Positions 1 through 8,454 of a stretch of 64,000 nucleotides of DNA are shown piece after piece. The DNA comes from Shewanella putrefaciens (GTDB lineage: Bacteria; Pseudomonadota; Gammaproteobacteria; Enterobacterales; Shewanellaceae). Numbering within the stretch: the stretch's first letter is position 1; each line of letters starts with the position of its first letter. The position numbers and the translations under genes were made by a program. Under the pieces are notes generated by a model, which saw only the letters and a program-made list of their open reading frames with translations, ran no database searches and was not told the origin of the DNA. The stretch is from contig NZ_CP066369.1 of assembly GCF_016406305.1 (NCBI RefSeq), forward strand, positions 3,304,501 through 3,368,500, given 5' to 3'.

Positions 1-156
1 ACCGTATGGCAGCAGGAAATATGGCGACCACAGGGCAAAAAACCTGCGGTCACGGCCACAATTGAAATGGTGTGCATGAATCAAGCTCGCCAGCTCGCCC
101 CAATGCCAGCGGAGTTAATTGCCGTCCTCAGTAGCGGATTTGAACTGAACCAATAA
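1..156 (+). CDS. C-terminal fragment of a probable hotdog-fold acyl-CoA thioesterase
   Basis: The window opens inside a plus-strand gene; the last 51 codons are readable in frame 1 and end at TAA 154-156. The visible tail includes WQQEIWR, KPAVTATIEMVCMN and a short Pro/Leu-rich end. This resembles the last beta strands of YbgC/FadM-type 4HBT thioesterases, where a final strand with an acidic residue and Cys/Met is followed by a short helix. The catalytic Asp region lies upstream of the window, so the family call rests on weak resemblance only. The gene converges on the minus-strand GGDEF/EAL gene, whose stop begins 15 bp downstream. Confidence 0.45.
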   Translation, partial: TVWQQEIWRPQGKKPAVTATIEMVCMNQARQLAPMPAELIAVLSSGFELNQ

Positions 157-170
157 GCATCTGCATAAAC

Positions 171-1664
171 CTAAAAACGCTGTAATTGAGCCCAGTTCAT
201 TTCCAGTTCTGCGGCTCTCATGGGTTTAGCATAATGCATCCCCTGCAGTGTATCTGCGCCCATTTCCACTAAGATTTCACGTATTTCAGGGGTTTCAACC
301 CCTTCGACAGTGACATCATAGCCGAGCTTTTTCGCGATAGTGATACTGGCCTCGAGAATGTATTCCGCCGATTTATTCTGCTCAAGATCCCTTAAAAAAG
401 CCTTATCGATTTTGACCTCATTGGCGGGCAAATGCTTTAAGTACGCGAGGGACGAATGGCCAGTACCAAAGTCATCGATAGCGAGTTTGATCCCCAGTTT
501 GCGAATTTCCCCTAAGGTTTCCACTGCCTTGTTGAGATCCGCCATCAAGGTACTTTCGGTAATTTCGATCATTAAACATTCTGGGGGCAATTGGTAATGG
601 GCAAGACGCGCCGCCAACTCCTGGGGCAAGGTTTCACTGTCAAGATCCCGGGTCGATAGATTGACCGCCACACACAGCTTCATCCCCATGGCCCGCCATT
701 TCACCTGCTGAGCTAACACTTGCTCCAACGCCCAGCGGCTCACTAAATCAATCATCCCGGCGTATTCTGCCAAGGGGATAAATTCCCCGGGGGAAATGAA
801 TCCCAAGGTTTCGTGCTCCCAACGTATTAACGCTTCAACTTGGGTGCACTGCCCCGTTTTTACATCCAGCTTAGGCTGATACACCATATACAAGTGATTA
901 CGCTGTAAGCCTTTGGGTAAACTGTCAATAATCTGCAGTTCCCGCAGTTGCCTAATATCATCATTCTCACTGTAATAGGCAATGGCACTGCGTGTCACAC
1001 GCGCTTTGTTAAGGGCAAGATCGAGTCTGCGCAGCATATTACTGGCATCGGCATGGTGCTGCTCTAGCTGTACGCACCCCACCTGAACCCGCACACTGAC
1101 AGGCGTCTCTTTAATCCTAAAGGGCACCTGTAGGCGGCCGCGCAGTTGCTGTAATTGCTCCTCAGATAGGCTCTGCTCATAGTACAGAAAAAACTCATCG
1201 CCATTTAAACGCGCAATCAGTCTTGGGGCGACACAGAGACTGGTTAATCGCTCAGCAAACTGCTGCAGTAAGATATCGCCAAACACAAAGCCGAAAAGAT
1301 CATTTACATAGCGAAACCGATAGATATCAAGCAACACCATAGTACCTTGAGTGATCGGCATCATGGAGGCTAAGGTGCGTTTCAACCCGAGGCGGTTGCT
1401 GAGCCCGGTCAGTCTATCCTTACCTGTTCCCGCGGGTAAGGCGGCTAACATCTCATTTAAAGAGTGATAGAGCGGGGCAAATTCCTGCGGCACTATGGGG
1501 ATATTGAGGGGCTGACGTTCAATCTTTTGTTGGTCAAGCTGCGGGCAAAGTTGCGCTAAAAATCGTTGTTGTTGTCGCAAAGAGCGGTATTTTTCTAACA
1601 AAATGTACAGCACACCTATCAAGATGATAAACAGTGCTACCCCAATAAATCCCAACATAATCAT
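171..1664 (-). CDS. Membrane-anchored GGDEF/EAL protein with degenerate GGDEF, probable c-di-GMP phosphodiesterase
   Basis: A 497-residue protein predicted to act on the second messenger c-di-GMP at the inner membrane. One N-terminal transmembrane helix (about residues 3-23) is followed by a short coiled linker, a GGDEF domain (about 82-235) and an EAL domain (about 245-495). The GGDEF signature reads NGDEF (154-158), so the first Gly is replaced and cyclase activity is doubtful. The EAL domain keeps its key motifs: EAL at 277-279, the NLS strand at 335-337 and DDFGTG at 397-402 followed by VKID and VEGVE. The likely net activity is hydrolysis of c-di-GMP, with the GGDEF domain as a possible GTP sensor. 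It has an ATG start and no extracytoplasmic sensor domain. It is followed on the same strand-direction side by the HDOD gene at 1754, which lies upstream and may be cotranscribed. Confidence 0.9.
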   Translation of the reverse strand: MIMLGFIGVALFIILIGVLYILLEKYRSLRQQQRFLAQLCPQLDQQKIERQPLNIPIVPQEFAPLYHSLNEMLAALPAGTGKDRLTGLSNRLGLKRTLASMMPITQGTMVLLDIYRFRYVNDLFGFVFGDILLQQFAERLTSLCVAPRLIARLNGDEFFLYYEQSLSEEQLQQLRGRLQVPFRIKETPVSVRVQVGCVQLEQHHADASNMLRRLDLALNKARVTRSAIAYYSENDDIRQLRELQIIDSLPKGLQRNHLYMVYQPKLDVKTGQCTQVEALIRWEHETLGFISPGEFIPLAEYAGMIDLVSRWALEQVLAQQVKWRAMGMKLCVAVNLSTRDLDSETLPQELAARLAHYQLPPECLMIEITESTLMADLNKAVETLGEIRKLGIKLAIDDFGTGHSSLAYLKHLPANEVKIDKAFLRDLEQNKSAEYILEASITIAKKLGYDVTVEGVETPEIREILVEMGADTLQGMHYAKPMRAAELEMNWAQLQRF

Positions 1665-1753
1665 ACCTAGGCCTCAATCTTACCGCGTAAGCTTATTTCC
1701 AATGGGACTCAGCGTTTGTCGCTGAGTCACCATTTGAGTTCCATTTAGGCCGA

Positions 1754-2596
1754 CTATTGGTAACTTTCTCTAATAGAATGGAATTTATCCATAAATTCAT
1801 CACTGGCGAGGTCGCCAGCCGATACAGGCAATCCCCGTGCAACAAATACGTCTAAACGCTGCTCTAACTCTGTGCCTGCACGCAATTCGCCCGAATAAAA
1901 TGCCGCGGCGCGGATAAAATCTAAGTAAGTTACATGCTCGGGCAAATAAGGAAGATCCGCCCAGCGCTCAACTACTTCCATCACTTCGGGGGCAAAATCC
2001 CAACTCTTTAATACGGCCCGTCCTAACGGACCCTGCATTTTACGCACCAGCGAGCGTAATTGATCAATGCTAGTAAACAACTCTGGATGCGCTTCGGCCT
2101 CGGTTAGTACGGGTAAAGCCCCGATGTTATGCACTAACCCCGCCAGGGTTAAGGTATCGAAATTTAACCCACTGCCAGGACGACGCTTATTGTACATCTG
2201 CAACATAGCGCAAGCCGCCGCGGTAACATCGATGGAGGTACGCCACACTTCATCCATCACTTCCCATACCATTTCATTGGTGGAGATAAATAATTGTTCC
2301 ATCGCAACGGACGTGGCAATGCTTTTGATCTGAATTAATCCAATACGTGAAACAGCACTGCTAATGCTCTCGGCGGGAATACCACGACTATATAAAGCAC
2401 TGTTGGCCACTTTGATGATCCGAGCCGAAATCGCCGCATCTTGGCCTATTACTTCGGCCACTTGTTTAAGGCTAGCATCGGAACGTCCCACAACTTCCTG
2501 CACCCGCATTGCGACTTCGGGTAAGGTTGGCAATACTAAGGCATCGTCTTTTAGTTTTTTTAATAAGCCGACTAACAGTAGATGTTCGGTAGACAT
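1754..2596 (-). CDS. HDOD-domain signalling protein
   Basis: A soluble protein of 280 residues dominated by one HDOD domain (about residues 15-215), a catalytically dead relative of HD phosphohydrolases used in bacterial signalling. Typical family segments are visible: the LPTLPEVAMRVQEV start, DAAISARIIKVANSALY and a VHNIGALPVL helix. No output domain follows. The start is placed at the ATG at 2596 because a GGGAGC ribosome binding site lies at a good distance; an in-frame ATG (2608) and TTG (2611) exist just upstream. It may be cotranscribed with the GGDEF/EAL gene downstream (gap about 90 bp). HDOD proteins often work with c-di-GMP or two-component systems; the specific role here is unknown. 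Confidence 0.85.
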   Translation of the reverse strand: MSTEHLLLVGLLKKLKDDALVLPTLPEVAMRVQEVVGRSDASLKQVAEVIGQDAAISARIIKVANSALYSRGIPAESISSAVSRIGLIQIKSIATSVAMEQLFISTNEMVWEVMDEVWRTSIDVTAAACAMLQMYNKRRPGSGLNFDTLTLAGLVHNIGALPVLTEAEAHPELFTSIDQLRSLVRKMQGPLGRAVLKSWDFAPEVMEVVERWADLPYLPEHVTYLDFIRAAAFYSGELRAGTELEQRLDVFVARGLPVSAGDLASDEFMDKFHSIRESYQ

Positions 2597-2890
2597 CTTA
2601 GCTCCCATCAATCTATCAACATGAACATTGGATAGTTGGAGTATATCAGTTGGCTGTGGTGAGATGGGTAGAAAAAACAGCAGACGTTAATAATTTGTAT
2701 GATTGCGTTATCAATTTCGACCATAGAGCCGTTTCCCCATCCATTCCCGAGGGATTAAAACGCTTATATTCGCAAAGTGTGAAGTACAGCTAAAGTTAGG
2801 CGTCGCCATTTGCATAACCCTACTTCCATTGTGTAAAATGCCGCCCCCGCGCACTGCGCCTCTATTCTACCAACCAATTCGAGAGTCATT
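2597..2890. other. Divergent intergenic region between HDOD gene and trhP
   Basis: About 290 bp must carry promoters for both the leftward HDOD gene and the rightward trhP gene. I see no ORF, repeat or strong hairpin. The trhP start is preceded by GAGAGTCATT, a modest ribosome binding site. Confidence 0.5.
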
Positions 2891-4258
2891 ATGTTTAAAC
2901 CAGAGCTACTATCTCCCGCAGGGACGCTGAAAAACATGCGCTATGCTTTTGCCTATGGTGCAGATGCTGTGTATGCCGGTCAGCCAAGATATAGCTTAAG
3001 GGTACGTAATAACGACTTTAAGATGGAAAACCTTGCCACAGGGATTGAAGAAGCCCATGCGCTGGGTAAAAAGCTCTATGTGGTGAGCAATATCGCGCCC
3101 CACAATGCCAAACTTAAAACCTATATCAAGGATATGGAGCCCGTAGTGGCGATGAAGCCAGATGCGCTGATCATGTCCGATCCGGGTTTAATCATGATGG
3201 TGCGTGAGGCCTTTCCCGATCAAGTGGTGCATTTATCCGTGCAGGCAAATGCCATCAACTGGGCCTCGGTCAAGTTTTGGCAAACCCAAGGGATCAAACG
3301 CGTGATCCTGTCCCGCGAGCTGTCCTTAGATGAAATCGAAGAAATTCGTCAACGCTGCCCTGATATTGAGCTCGAAGTGTTTGTCCATGGCGCCCTGTGT
3401 ATGGCCTATTCTGGCCGTTGTTTACTCTCGGGTTATATCAACAAACGCGATCCTAACCAAGGCACTTGCACTAATGCTTGCCGCTGGAAATACGATGTGC
3501 ACGAAGCGCAGCAAAACGACAGTGGCGACATCATTGCCATGCCCAATGCGGTGCAAATCGAAACTCCGACGACCTTAGGTGCTGGCGCGCCAACGGATCA
3601 AATCTTCCTGCTACAGGAAGCCAATCGTCCCGGCGAATACATGCCAGCCTTTGAAGATGAACATGGTACTTATATCATGAACTCCAAAGACTTACGGGCC
3701 ATCCAGCACGTTGAGCGCCTAACCAAAATGGGCATAGACTCGCTCAAAATTGAAGGCCGTACTAAATCTTTCTATTACGTGGCTCGCACCGCGCAGCTGT
3801 ATCGCCGTGCGATTGAAGATGCGTCATCGGGTAAAGATTTCGATCGCAGCCTAATGAATCAATTAGAAGGTCTGGCCCACCGCGGCTATACCGAAGGCTT
3901 TTTACGTCGCCATGTGCATGATGAATATCAAAATTACGACTATGGCTACTCAGTTAGCGACACCCAACAGTTTGTGGGAGAACTGACGGGCAAACGCAAT
4001 CTGGCTGGCCTTGCTGAAATTGAAGTGAAAAACAAGTTTTCCGTGGGTGACAGTGTCGAGCTGATGACGCCGCAGGGTAATATGAACCTGACGATTGAGC
4101 ACCTCGAAAATCGCAAAGCTGAAGCGGTTGAAGCGGGCCTAGGTTCGGGGCACACTGTGTATCTGCCCGTGCCTCAGGAAGTCGATTTAAGCCACGGTAT
4201 TTTGCTGCGTAACCTGCCCCAAGGTCAGGACACCCGCAACCCACATGAACTAGGTTAA
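2891..4258 (+). CDS. trhP: tRNA 5-hydroxyuridine synthesis protein TrhP (YegQ, U32 peptidase-like family)
   Basis: A 455-residue U32-family protein close in length and motifs to E. coli YegQ/TrhP, which makes 5-hydroxyuridine at tRNA position 34 in a prephenate-dependent route. The N-terminal barrel starts PELLSPAGTLKNMRYAFAYG, followed by the DAVYAGQ and HLSVQANAINW strands. A four-Cys Fe-S region is visible as GALCMAYSGRC, then GTCTNACRW. A C-terminal beta-barrel-like extension (FSVGDSVELMTPQGN) is typical of TrhP and absent from UbiU. A ferredoxin gene begins 3 bp after its stop, so the two are almost certainly cotranscribed. Despite the peptidase name, this subfamily is not known to cleave peptides. 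The start ATG matches family starts. Confidence 0.92.
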   Translation: MFKPELLSPAGTLKNMRYAFAYGADAVYAGQPRYSLRVRNNDFKMENLATGIEEAHALGKKLYVVSNIAPHNAKLKTYIKDMEPVVAMKPDALIMSDPGLIMMVREAFPDQVVHLSVQANAINWASVKFWQTQGIKRVILSRELSLDEIEEIRQRCPDIELEVFVHGALCMAYSGRCLLSGYINKRDPNQGTCTNACRWKYDVHEAQQNDSGDIIAMPNAVQIETPTTLGAGAPTDQIFLLQEANRPGEYMPAFEDEHGTYIMNSKDLRAIQHVERLTKMGIDSLKIEGRTKSFYYVARTAQLYRRAIEDASSGKDFDRSLMNQLEGLAHRGYTEGFLRRHVHDEYQNYDYGYSVSDTQQFVGELTGKRNLAGLAEIEVKNKFSVGDSVELMTPQGNMNLTIEHLENRKAEAVEAGLGSGHTVYLPVPQEVDLSHGILLRNLPQGQDTRNPHELG

Positions 4259-4261
4259 GGT

Positions 4262-4516
4262 ATGGCATTACTGATCGACGATAGCTGCATCAACTGCGAC
4301 ATGTGTGAGCCTGAGTGTCCTAATCAGGCGATCACTATGGGCGAGGAGATCTATGAAATCGACCCAGACCGCTGCACCGAATGCGTGGGGCATTACGATA
4401 AACCGACCTGCGTGTCCGTCTGCCCTATTGATTGTATCGACCCCGATCCAAACCGTATCGAGTCCAACGATGAATTGTTAGTGAAATTTGCCCTGCTAAC
4501 ACAAAAGCCGTTGTAG
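4262..4516 (+). CDS. yfhL: YfhL-family 2[4Fe-4S] ferredoxin
   Basis: An 84-residue bacterial-type ferredoxin carrying two Cys clusters: CINCDMCEPECP near the N terminus and CTECVGHYDKPTCVSVCP further on. The second motif has the longer Cys-x8-Cys spacing of the YfhL/Alvin subgroup. These carry electrons at low potential in the cytoplasm. It begins 3 bp after trhP and is followed by a strong terminator, so the pair forms a closed two-gene unit. The tight linkage suggests that this ferredoxin serves the Fe-S protein TrhP, which is an inference from context. E. coli keeps yegQ and yfhL at separate loci. Confidence 0.9.
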   Translation: MALLIDDSCINCDMCEPECPNQAITMGEEIYEIDPDRCTECVGHYDKPTCVSVCPIDCIDPDPNRIESNDELLVKFALLTQKPL

Positions 4517-4540
4517 TACTCATTCAGCATTAAAATGATA

Positions 4541-4575
4541 AAAAAGCCCCGGAGAGACATCTCCGGGGCTTTTTT
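4541..4575. terminator. Bidirectional intrinsic terminator
   Basis: The stem AAAAAGCCCCGGAG pairs with CTCCGGGGCTTTTTT around a 6-nt loop, with a T-run on either strand. It sits between the convergent yfhL and ubiT genes and can end both transcripts. Confidence 0.9.
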
Positions 4576-4622
4576 ATAAAGTTCAAAAATACGTATTTAA
4601 CTTTTGCATTTAGCTTTCATAT

Positions 4623-5159
4623 TTAGCTAAGGCTTGGGGTCTTACCAAGGATAACCGTCGGTTTAGCGGCAATTTGCAGACGCTCAATCATTGCGGCGAG
4701 TTTTTCAACGCTGAGGCGAATCGGGGTCGGCATACTGGCAAATTCGATACTGAGTAGCAGGTTTTTCACTTCGAGCCCAAGTTCTGTATCGCCTTGAATA
4801 CTCAGCTTACGCTGGAAGAATAACGTATCGGGATCTTCCTTTGCCGCCGCCACTAACAGGAGTTCTGCCGAATTGGCACTAAAGGTCACCTGAGCGTCGG
4901 TCAACTTTCTCACTTGCCATTGGCCATTAAAACTCACCTCGAAGTCGAGGTCTAAGTCCTCAACCCGGATAGCCACCCATTTATCGACTAAAAATGTTAG
5001 CTCATCGTCCGCCATTTGTTGGGCTAACAGCAGCCCTAATAATTGACTAATGGCTTTTGCTTTCAAGCTGAAGGGGACTTTCCCAAGGGGAAAACGCATT
5101 AATTTAGGGGTAAAGGTTAACAGTTGCTTAGCAACATTTGCTGAAAAAACAGCGGACAT
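4623..5159 (-). CDS. ubiT: UbiT, SCP2-domain factor for O2-independent ubiquinone biosynthesis (YhbT)
   Basis: A 178-residue protein with one SCP2 sterol-carrier-like domain (strands such as WVAIRVEDLDLDFEVSFNGQW). UbiT binds polyprenyl lipids and supports the hydroxylation steps of ubiquinone synthesis without oxygen, together with UbiU and UbiV. Identity is supported mainly by the divergent ubiU-ubiV pair starting 138 bp away, the same arrangement as in E. coli (yhbT opposite yhbUV). The start is set at the ATG at 5159, with an AGGA site 8-9 nt upstream; a TTG lies two codons earlier. The intergenic region should hold a divergent promoter. I could not find a clean FNR box, although the E. 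coli genes are anaerobically regulated. Confidence 0.85.
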   Translation of the reverse strand: MSAVFSANVAKQLLTFTPKLMRFPLGKVPFSLKAKAISQLLGLLLAQQMADDELTFLVDKWVAIRVEDLDLDFEVSFNGQWQVRKLTDAQVTFSANSAELLLVAAAKEDPDTLFFQRKLSIQGDTELGLEVKNLLLSIEFASMPTPIRLSVEKLAAMIERLQIAAKPTVILGKTPSLS

Positions 5160-5296
5160 ACGCAAATTCCTACGGAAAAAAACACGATATATCTCAGTTT
5201 ACCGAGATTTTATGATCTTAAACCTGTTTTAAATCAATTCACCGTCATTCAATCTTGCCTACACTCTGCGGCTATTATTTTATCGGGAGCACCATT

Positions 5297-6298
5297 ATGG
5301 AGTTATTGTGTCCAGCGGGAAATCTGGCCTCGTTAAAGGCGGCACTGCAGGCCGGAGCCGACGCGGTATACCTAGGACTAAAAGATGATACCAATGCACG
5401 TTCATTTGCAGGGTTAAACTTCACCCCAGCAAAATTACAGGAAGCGGCGGAACTTACGCACAAGCAAGGTAAAAAAATCTTTTTAACCTTAAATACCTTC
5501 CCTAAGCCAGGTGAAGAACACCGTTGGTATCAAGCTATTGATTTAGCAGCAAAGCTTGATATGGATGCCCTAATCGTTGCCGATCTTTCTTTACTCGACT
5601 ATGCCCATAGGCACTATCCCAAGCTGCCGCTGCATTTATCGGTGCAGGCCAGTGCCACTAACCTAGGGGCGCTCAATTTTTATAAGGAAACCTTCAATAT
5701 CGCCCGAGTCGTGCTGCCGCGGGTGTTATCCATGAAGCAAGTGCGCGACTTGGCCAAGGTCAGCCCAGTGGATTTAGAAGTGTTCGCCTTCGGCAGCCTG
5801 TGCATTATGGCCGAGGGGCGTTGCCATTTATCCTCCTATGTGACTGGTCAATCGCCCAATACTGGGGGCTCCTGCTCGCCCGCTAAGCATGTGCGCTGGG
5901 AAGAACAAGGTCAGGACAGACTCACTCGCCTCAATGAGGTGCTGATTGACAAGTCGGGGCTCGATGAGCAAATGGGTTATCCCGTGGTGTGTAAAGGCCG
6001 TTATCTCACCGAAGATCAGGACTCGCCACAGTATTTACTCGAGTCCCCGACCAGTTTAAACACCCTAAGCTTACTGCCTGAACTCGCCAAAGCCGGCATA
6101 GTGTCGCTCAAAATTGAAGGCCGCCAACGCAGCCCTGCCTATGTTGAGCAAGTGACTAAGGTATGGCGGCAAGCCATAGATACCTACCTCAATAATCCCG
6201 AACAATTCCAAAGCCAATCCCATTGGGAACAGGCACTTGCAAAGGTGTCCGAAGGGCAAATTACCACTCTGGGTGCCTATGAGCGCAATTGGCAATAA
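5297..6298 (+). CDS. ubiU: UbiU, O2-independent ubiquinone hydroxylation protein (YhbU, U32 family)
   Basis: About 333 residues from the ATG at 5297 (MELLCPAGNLASL), preceded by GGGAGC; the frame is open further upstream to 5255, but that part is not conserved-looking. UbiU and UbiV form a heterodimer with one 4Fe-4S cluster each and hydroxylate ubiquinone precursors using prephenate instead of O2. The Cys ligands expected for UbiU are present: GSLCIMAEGRC, then GGSCSPAKH and VVCKGRY. The U32 motif DAVYLGLKD and the strand LHLSVQASATN are also clear. ubiV follows after about 40 bp, in the same operon. Confidence 0.93.
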   Translation: MELLCPAGNLASLKAALQAGADAVYLGLKDDTNARSFAGLNFTPAKLQEAAELTHKQGKKIFLTLNTFPKPGEEHRWYQAIDLAAKLDMDALIVADLSLLDYAHRHYPKLPLHLSVQASATNLGALNFYKETFNIARVVLPRVLSMKQVRDLAKVSPVDLEVFAFGSLCIMAEGRCHLSSYVTGQSPNTGGSCSPAKHVRWEEQGQDRLTRLNEVLIDKSGLDEQMGYPVVCKGRYLTEDQDSPQYLLESPTSLNTLSLLPELAKAGIVSLKIEGRQRSPAYVEQVTKVWRQAIDTYLNNPEQFQSQSHWEQALAKVSEGQITTLGAYERNWQ

Positions 6299-6339
6299 AC
6301 GGTCAATAACAGATAACAAAAATGAATAAAGGAGGAGTG

Positions 6340-7212
6340 ATGAATATTTCCCTAGGGCCGTTGCTATATTGCTGGCAAAAACAACAGGTCATTGATTTTT
6401 ACCAACAAGTTTCTACCAGTCGCATTCCCTTAGTGTATTTAGGCGAAGCCGTTTGCAGCCGTAGACGCGAACTCAAATGGGGCGATTATCTGGCTCTAGC
6501 GCAGATGCTCAAACAGGCGGGTAAAGAGGTGGTGATATCAACGCTGGCATTAATCGAGGCGCCCTCAGAATATGCGGAGCTAAAACGCCAAGTTGATAAT
6601 GGTGAATTTATCGTCGAAGCGAACGATATGGCGGCAGTGTATCTTGCCCAAGAACATAAACTGCCCTTTGTCTGCGGGGCGAGTATCAATAACTACAACC
6701 GCGCCAGTTTAGATATCCTGCAACGCATTGGTATGAAAAGGTTTGTGATGCCAGTGGAGTTATCTAAGGCCTGGCTTAGCCAAGTGATCCAAGAAAAACC
6801 CGCATTTGAAGTTGAAGTGTTAGGCCATGGCTATTTGCCACTCGCCCATTCGGCGCGCTGCTTTACCGCAAGGCACAAACAACTCACTAAGGACAGCTGC
6901 GAAACGGTTTGCCGGCAGTACAGCAAAGGGCTGCTCGCCCAAACCCAGGAACAGCAACCCCTGCTTAGGCTTAATGGTATTCAAACCCAGTCGGCCCATT
7001 GTTTAGATTTACGCGGTGAAATGGCCATTATGGCTAAGATGGGAGTCGATATTTTTAGGGTATCCCCCAGCAGTATGGAATGCATAACTATGGCCGATGC
7101 CTTAGTCGATACGCTCAACGCCCCTGAATCGTTGCCCAATTTCCCTATGAGTGCAGAGCAATGCAATGGCTACTGGTTTGGTGAGGCGGGTGTCGCCATT
7201 CATATTAGCTAG
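6340..7212 (+). CDS. ubiV: UbiV, O2-independent ubiquinone hydroxylation protein (YhbV, U32 family)
   Basis: About 290 residues starting MNISLGPLLYCWQ at the ATG at 6340, directly preceded by the strong AAAGGAGGAG ribosome binding site. An ATG at 6322 would place that site inside the gene, so 6340 is preferred. It is the partner of UbiU. The expected Fe-S cysteines are visible: AVCSRRREL near residue 40 and SARCFTARHKQ...DSCETVCRQ near 175-200. It is shorter than UbiU and lacks the UbiU Cys pattern. The 3' end overlaps the 3' end of the convergent membrane-protein gene by 8 bp. Confidence 0.93.
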   Translation: MNISLGPLLYCWQKQQVIDFYQQVSTSRIPLVYLGEAVCSRRRELKWGDYLALAQMLKQAGKEVVISTLALIEAPSEYAELKRQVDNGEFIVEANDMAAVYLAQEHKLPFVCGASINNYNRASLDILQRIGMKRFVMPVELSKAWLSQVIQEKPAFEVEVLGHGYLPLAHSARCFTARHKQLTKDSCETVCRQYSKGLLAQTQEQQPLLRLNGIQTQSAHCLDLRGEMAIMAKMGVDIFRVSPSSMECITMADALVDTLNAPESLPNFPMSAEQCNGYWFGEAGVAIHIS

Positions 7213-7927
7213 GCAGTTTTTCAGTCACTGGCACTTTGGTAAAACTGAGCTGGCTCAGTAACAGTGTGCCCACCCACCCCAATAAGCTCCCCAGCCCTAG
7301 CCACTCTAATAGGGCTGGCCACCATAAGCTTGGGCGTGGAAACTGCAGAACCATTTCCTGATAAAAAGGCCTGCCCCCTTCGGTGAGCCCCAAGGATAAC
7401 TGCGGGGCATAGAGGAATGTCATCATGCTGGCGAATACCATCAGCGCCAGTAATACCGTTAAACGGCCAAAGGCCGCGCGGCTCACTACCACTAAAACCA
7501 AATAAAATATTGCGCTAAGGCTGCCAAAATAGAAAAACCATTTCAGGCCTAAAATGTGTAAATGGTACACATTGACCGGAAACAGCCCAACACAGGCTAA
7601 GGCTAAAAAAGTGAAGGCTAGGCAGATAAAAAAAGGATACTCCCAGAAGGAAGTCACGTTTTGCAGCGAGGATAAGCAATAAAAAACAATGCTTAAACTG
7701 CCAAAAAATAATCCGCCATTGAGGACCACTGCATAGGCTGAATGCCCATAAGTACCGAGTTCACTTAGGGTGTAGTTTAAAAAGTTAAAGGTTTCTCGCT
7801 CGGAATAGTTAAATCCGACGATAGACACAACAATCCCTAGCAATAACCCAAAGAGACCAAGAAAGCCAAATTTAGTGGCGAGCACTGACCCCTTCTTTAT
7901 CGTGATACTTGATCGTGTAACAGTCAT
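7205..7927 (-). CDS. DUF998-like integral membrane protein
   Basis: About 240 residues from the ATG at 7927; the frame stays open to 7993, but the extra N-terminal stretch is not membrane-like and has no better start. At least five hydrophobic helices are visible, for example FGFLGLFGLLLGIVVSIVGF, ALACVGLFPVN and WFFYFGSLSAIFYLVLVVV. The pattern NYTLSELGTYGHS after helix 1 and GLFPVNVYHLHILG mid-protein resemble DUF998 proteins of unknown function. No enzymatic motif is visible. Its last 8 bp overlap ubiV on the other strand. Function unknown. Confidence 0.65.
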   Translation of the reverse strand: MTVTRSSITIKKGSVLATKFGFLGLFGLLLGIVVSIVGFNYSERETFNFLNYTLSELGTYGHSAYAVVLNGGLFFGSLSIVFYCLSSLQNVTSFWEYPFFICLAFTFLALACVGLFPVNVYHLHILGLKWFFYFGSLSAIFYLVLVVVSRAAFGRLTVLLALMVFASMMTFLYAPQLSLGLTEGGRPFYQEMVLQFPRPSLWWPALLEWLGLGSLLGWVGTLLLSQLSFTKVPVTEKLPS

Positions 7928-8454
7928 GAGTAATTTAGCCAAATAGAGGTAGTAATACCTTACATGGAAATAAAAAGATTTAAAGCGGCGCACATCCGCT
8001 TTATCGGAAAATTTTTACTTTCCGCATCTTTATCGACTTTTTAGTCATACTCGATTGGGGTTAAAAGTTGGCTAAACATGGCTAAATCCTCTGTGGCTGG
8101 TATTTTTTAGTCGAATACAAATACGAACCACCATAAATGATAAAACTGCGCACCTTAGTAAGGTTGACGCAATATAAAATTGTAAACAATTGATTTAAAA
8201 AGAACTAACCTTAAAGTACTCCGTTAGACACTGCAACAACCCCTTGATACTGGCGCCGAAATAACTATGCTGTTTTGTTGCTTATATCAAACTAACTAGC
8301 GAATCGTTTTACATAGCGGGACTAAGCGAGTAATCTTCCCCCTTCTCGATTTTGAGCTGAATGAAAATGCACCTTAACTGGCCCTAAAAAACGGTTTTGG
8401 ATGGCTGCTTATTCAAGTTTATTTTGTGCGACTCGTACTTTAAGGTGTACACCA
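7928..8454. other. Intergenic region, about 530 bp
   Basis: A divergent space between the DUF998-like gene and the YjiH-like gene. It is AT-rich and contains no convincing ORF. One imperfect dyad, ATTGT-AA-ACAAT at 8179-8190, could be a regulator site but is too short to assign. The length suggests a long regulated leader for the rightward gene. Confidence 0.4.

Noticed and set aside
5160..5296. FNR box between ubiT and ubiU
   Set aside because: TTTAAATCAATTCA resembles only half of TTGAT-N4-ATCAA; not strong enough to report as a site.
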